Under the pieces are notes generated by a model. It had not been told where the DNA came from, made no database searches, and saw only the letters and a program-made list of their open reading frames with translations. A stretch of DNA of 64,000 bases, from assembly GCA_964006375.1 (NCBI GenBank), contig OZ023265.1:13751993-13815992 (forward strand). The letters run 5' to 3'. The position numbers and the translations under genes were made by a program. Numbering within the stretch: position 1 is the stretch's first letter; each line of letters begins with the position of its first letter. The stretch is from Tillus elongatus. Its lineage: Eukaryota; Arthropoda; Insecta; Coleoptera; Cleridae. Of this stretch, positions 63,096-64,000 are shown piece by piece.

Positions 63096-63180
63096 TTAAT
63101 GTGTTGTGGTGATTTAGGTTCTCTAAGTGTGCTTATCAGTGCTCACCACAGGTTACAATCTTCACTTAGCGATATCTCCT
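63096..63180 (+). repeat. H1 arm, right of the R copy
   Basis: AATGTGTTGTGGTGATTTAG, GTTCTCTAAGTGTGC, CAGTGCTCACCACAGG, CAATCTTCACTTAGCG: outer part of an H1 right arm without its core. Confidence 0.75.
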
Positions 63181-63289
63181 CCGTGTTGAATGTACCTTTC
63201 TGTCGCCTTGGGTAAACGGTATCGACTCGGAACTACCTGTTTTTATGATATAGTCTGGTCAGTAAGCTCTCCTCGCTTAATTATTATTT

Positions 63290-63500
63290 CCTGCAAACAT
63301 GTTTAATAATGGACTATTGTTAGTTTGGTCAATTTGAGCGTTTAGTAAATGCCCTGTGTTTGTTTGTTGTTTGTTAATTTCTACAGTTTCGCACAAATTT
63401 AATTTCAAACCTTTTGTATCTAATTTGAGGATTTCAAAATCATCGTTAAATTGATGATTCTCATTTAATAAATGACTTGCATAATTGAGAAAGCTGAGAA
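63290..63500 (-). pseudogene. Penelope-like element C-terminal fragment
   Basis: Minus strand: NYASHLLNENHQFNDDFEIL, KLDTKGLKLNLCETVEINKQ, then a frameshift and LLNAQIDQTNNSPLLNMF. The H..N.H.F..FEIL....KG..LNL.E..EI.K block and the ..LLN.Q.D..NSPLL ending are the C-terminal part of the GIY-YIG region in Penelope-like proteins. Different subfamily from 43040-43500. Catalytic GIY/YIG half is not present. Confidence 0.8.
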
Positions 63501-64000
63501 CTTTAACGAAACTGCAGTTATACGGTCAATAAAATACTGTAAATCAATTTGTTTACCTATCTAAATTGACAATGGATTTGTCAAGTATGGGCCTCAACAA
63601 TGTCATAAAGACAAAATAATTCATCTTGCCATATAAAATAGCGAAAATTCTTTGAAAATGAATAGTTGTTATGCAATCTCTAATTCGTGGAGTTAGAGTA
63701 TATAGCGAAAGTTCCTGGCCTTAAAATTGTATTTTTCCTGTTAGTAAAGTATAATCAAAATAATATCGTTCGTAAACAAACTCCAAAATCACCTCGTTAA
63801 ACGATGAAAGCTGTAGGTTTCTCGATTTTCCAAATATATCAAAAGTAACATATTGTGAGATTACTCATCCCTGCGACCTACTACAGTTGTTATGTAGTAG
63901 GTACAGATAAGACATTCTTAATCCACCTCCAGCTTCTTGTACATGCGTGTAACGTTCAGTGGCTGTCGTTAGATGGCGCGATTACAGGAGTCTGGATTGG
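63501..64000. other. Unassigned
   Basis: Nothing recognised up to the window end. Confidence 0.4.

Overview
The window looks like AT-rich nuclear DNA from an insect. The evidence is the single host gene seen (a Ras-like GTPase with conventional GT-AG splicing and an 18.7-kb intron) and the mobile-element set: mariner-type transposases including one with DD41D spacing, Penelope-like GIY-YIG remnants, jockey/CR1-type LINE pieces and tRNA-derived SINEs. A beetle would fit, but that is inference only. Nothing prokaryotic (operon, CRISPR, rRNA) was seen.

Host gene: two + strand exons encode the C-terminal part of a RERG/RASL-type small GTPase. The internal exon (41659-41915) carries G3/G4 and the terminal exon (60609-60926) carries G5 and the stop. 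They join in phase 0. The P-loop exon(s) were not found and probably lie further 5'. The intron holds most of the repeats in the right third of the window.

Repeat landscape: a modular nonautonomous family, here called R, dominates. Its modules recur in one order: a head ending in an AGTGAATTTT/AAAATTCACT hairpin, a (TA)n tract, two body modules, and a distal module R2 bounded by a ~45-bp inverted repeat that ends in GGACGCAGCAAGTGCG. Nearly all of the 23 long (TA)n tracts sit at the same internal place in R; 28365-29465 is an almost tract-free copy. The second family, H1, consists of inverted arms whose inner part can fold like a type I hammerhead ribozyme (CTGANGA, stem, GAAAC, GTH). Diverged copies change both sides of stem II together. 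H1 also occurs as a ~75-bp tandem array (9712-9890). Three further inverted-arm families (15.8-16.5 kb, 38.2/40.1 kb, 51.6-52.0 kb) carry unrelated sequences with the same layout. Penelope GIY-YIG remnants at 43.0-43.5 and 63.3-63.5 kb could be the source of the machinery.

Layout: 1-9.4 kb, R and H1 copies plus a SINE with a 13-bp target duplication. 9.6-11.5 kb, hammerhead-like array and mariner fossil. 12.6-16.5 kb, 60-bp tandem array, R copies and H2 inverted repeat. 18-21.4 kb, R copies around a DD41D transposase fossil. 22.7-26.1 kb, minisatellite and a LINE insertion with target duplication inside a palindromic repeat. 28-36.2 kb, R copies, 95-bp duplication, family S in opposite orientations. 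37.7-40.3 kb, three-level nest. 41-60.9 kb, GTPase exons and intron full of LINE, Penelope, SINE, H and R copies. 61-64 kb, 3' flank with an R copy inside H1 arms and a Penelope remnant.

All family names R, R2, H1-H4, S, G and D are labels made for this window. No database search was possible; boundaries are by eye.
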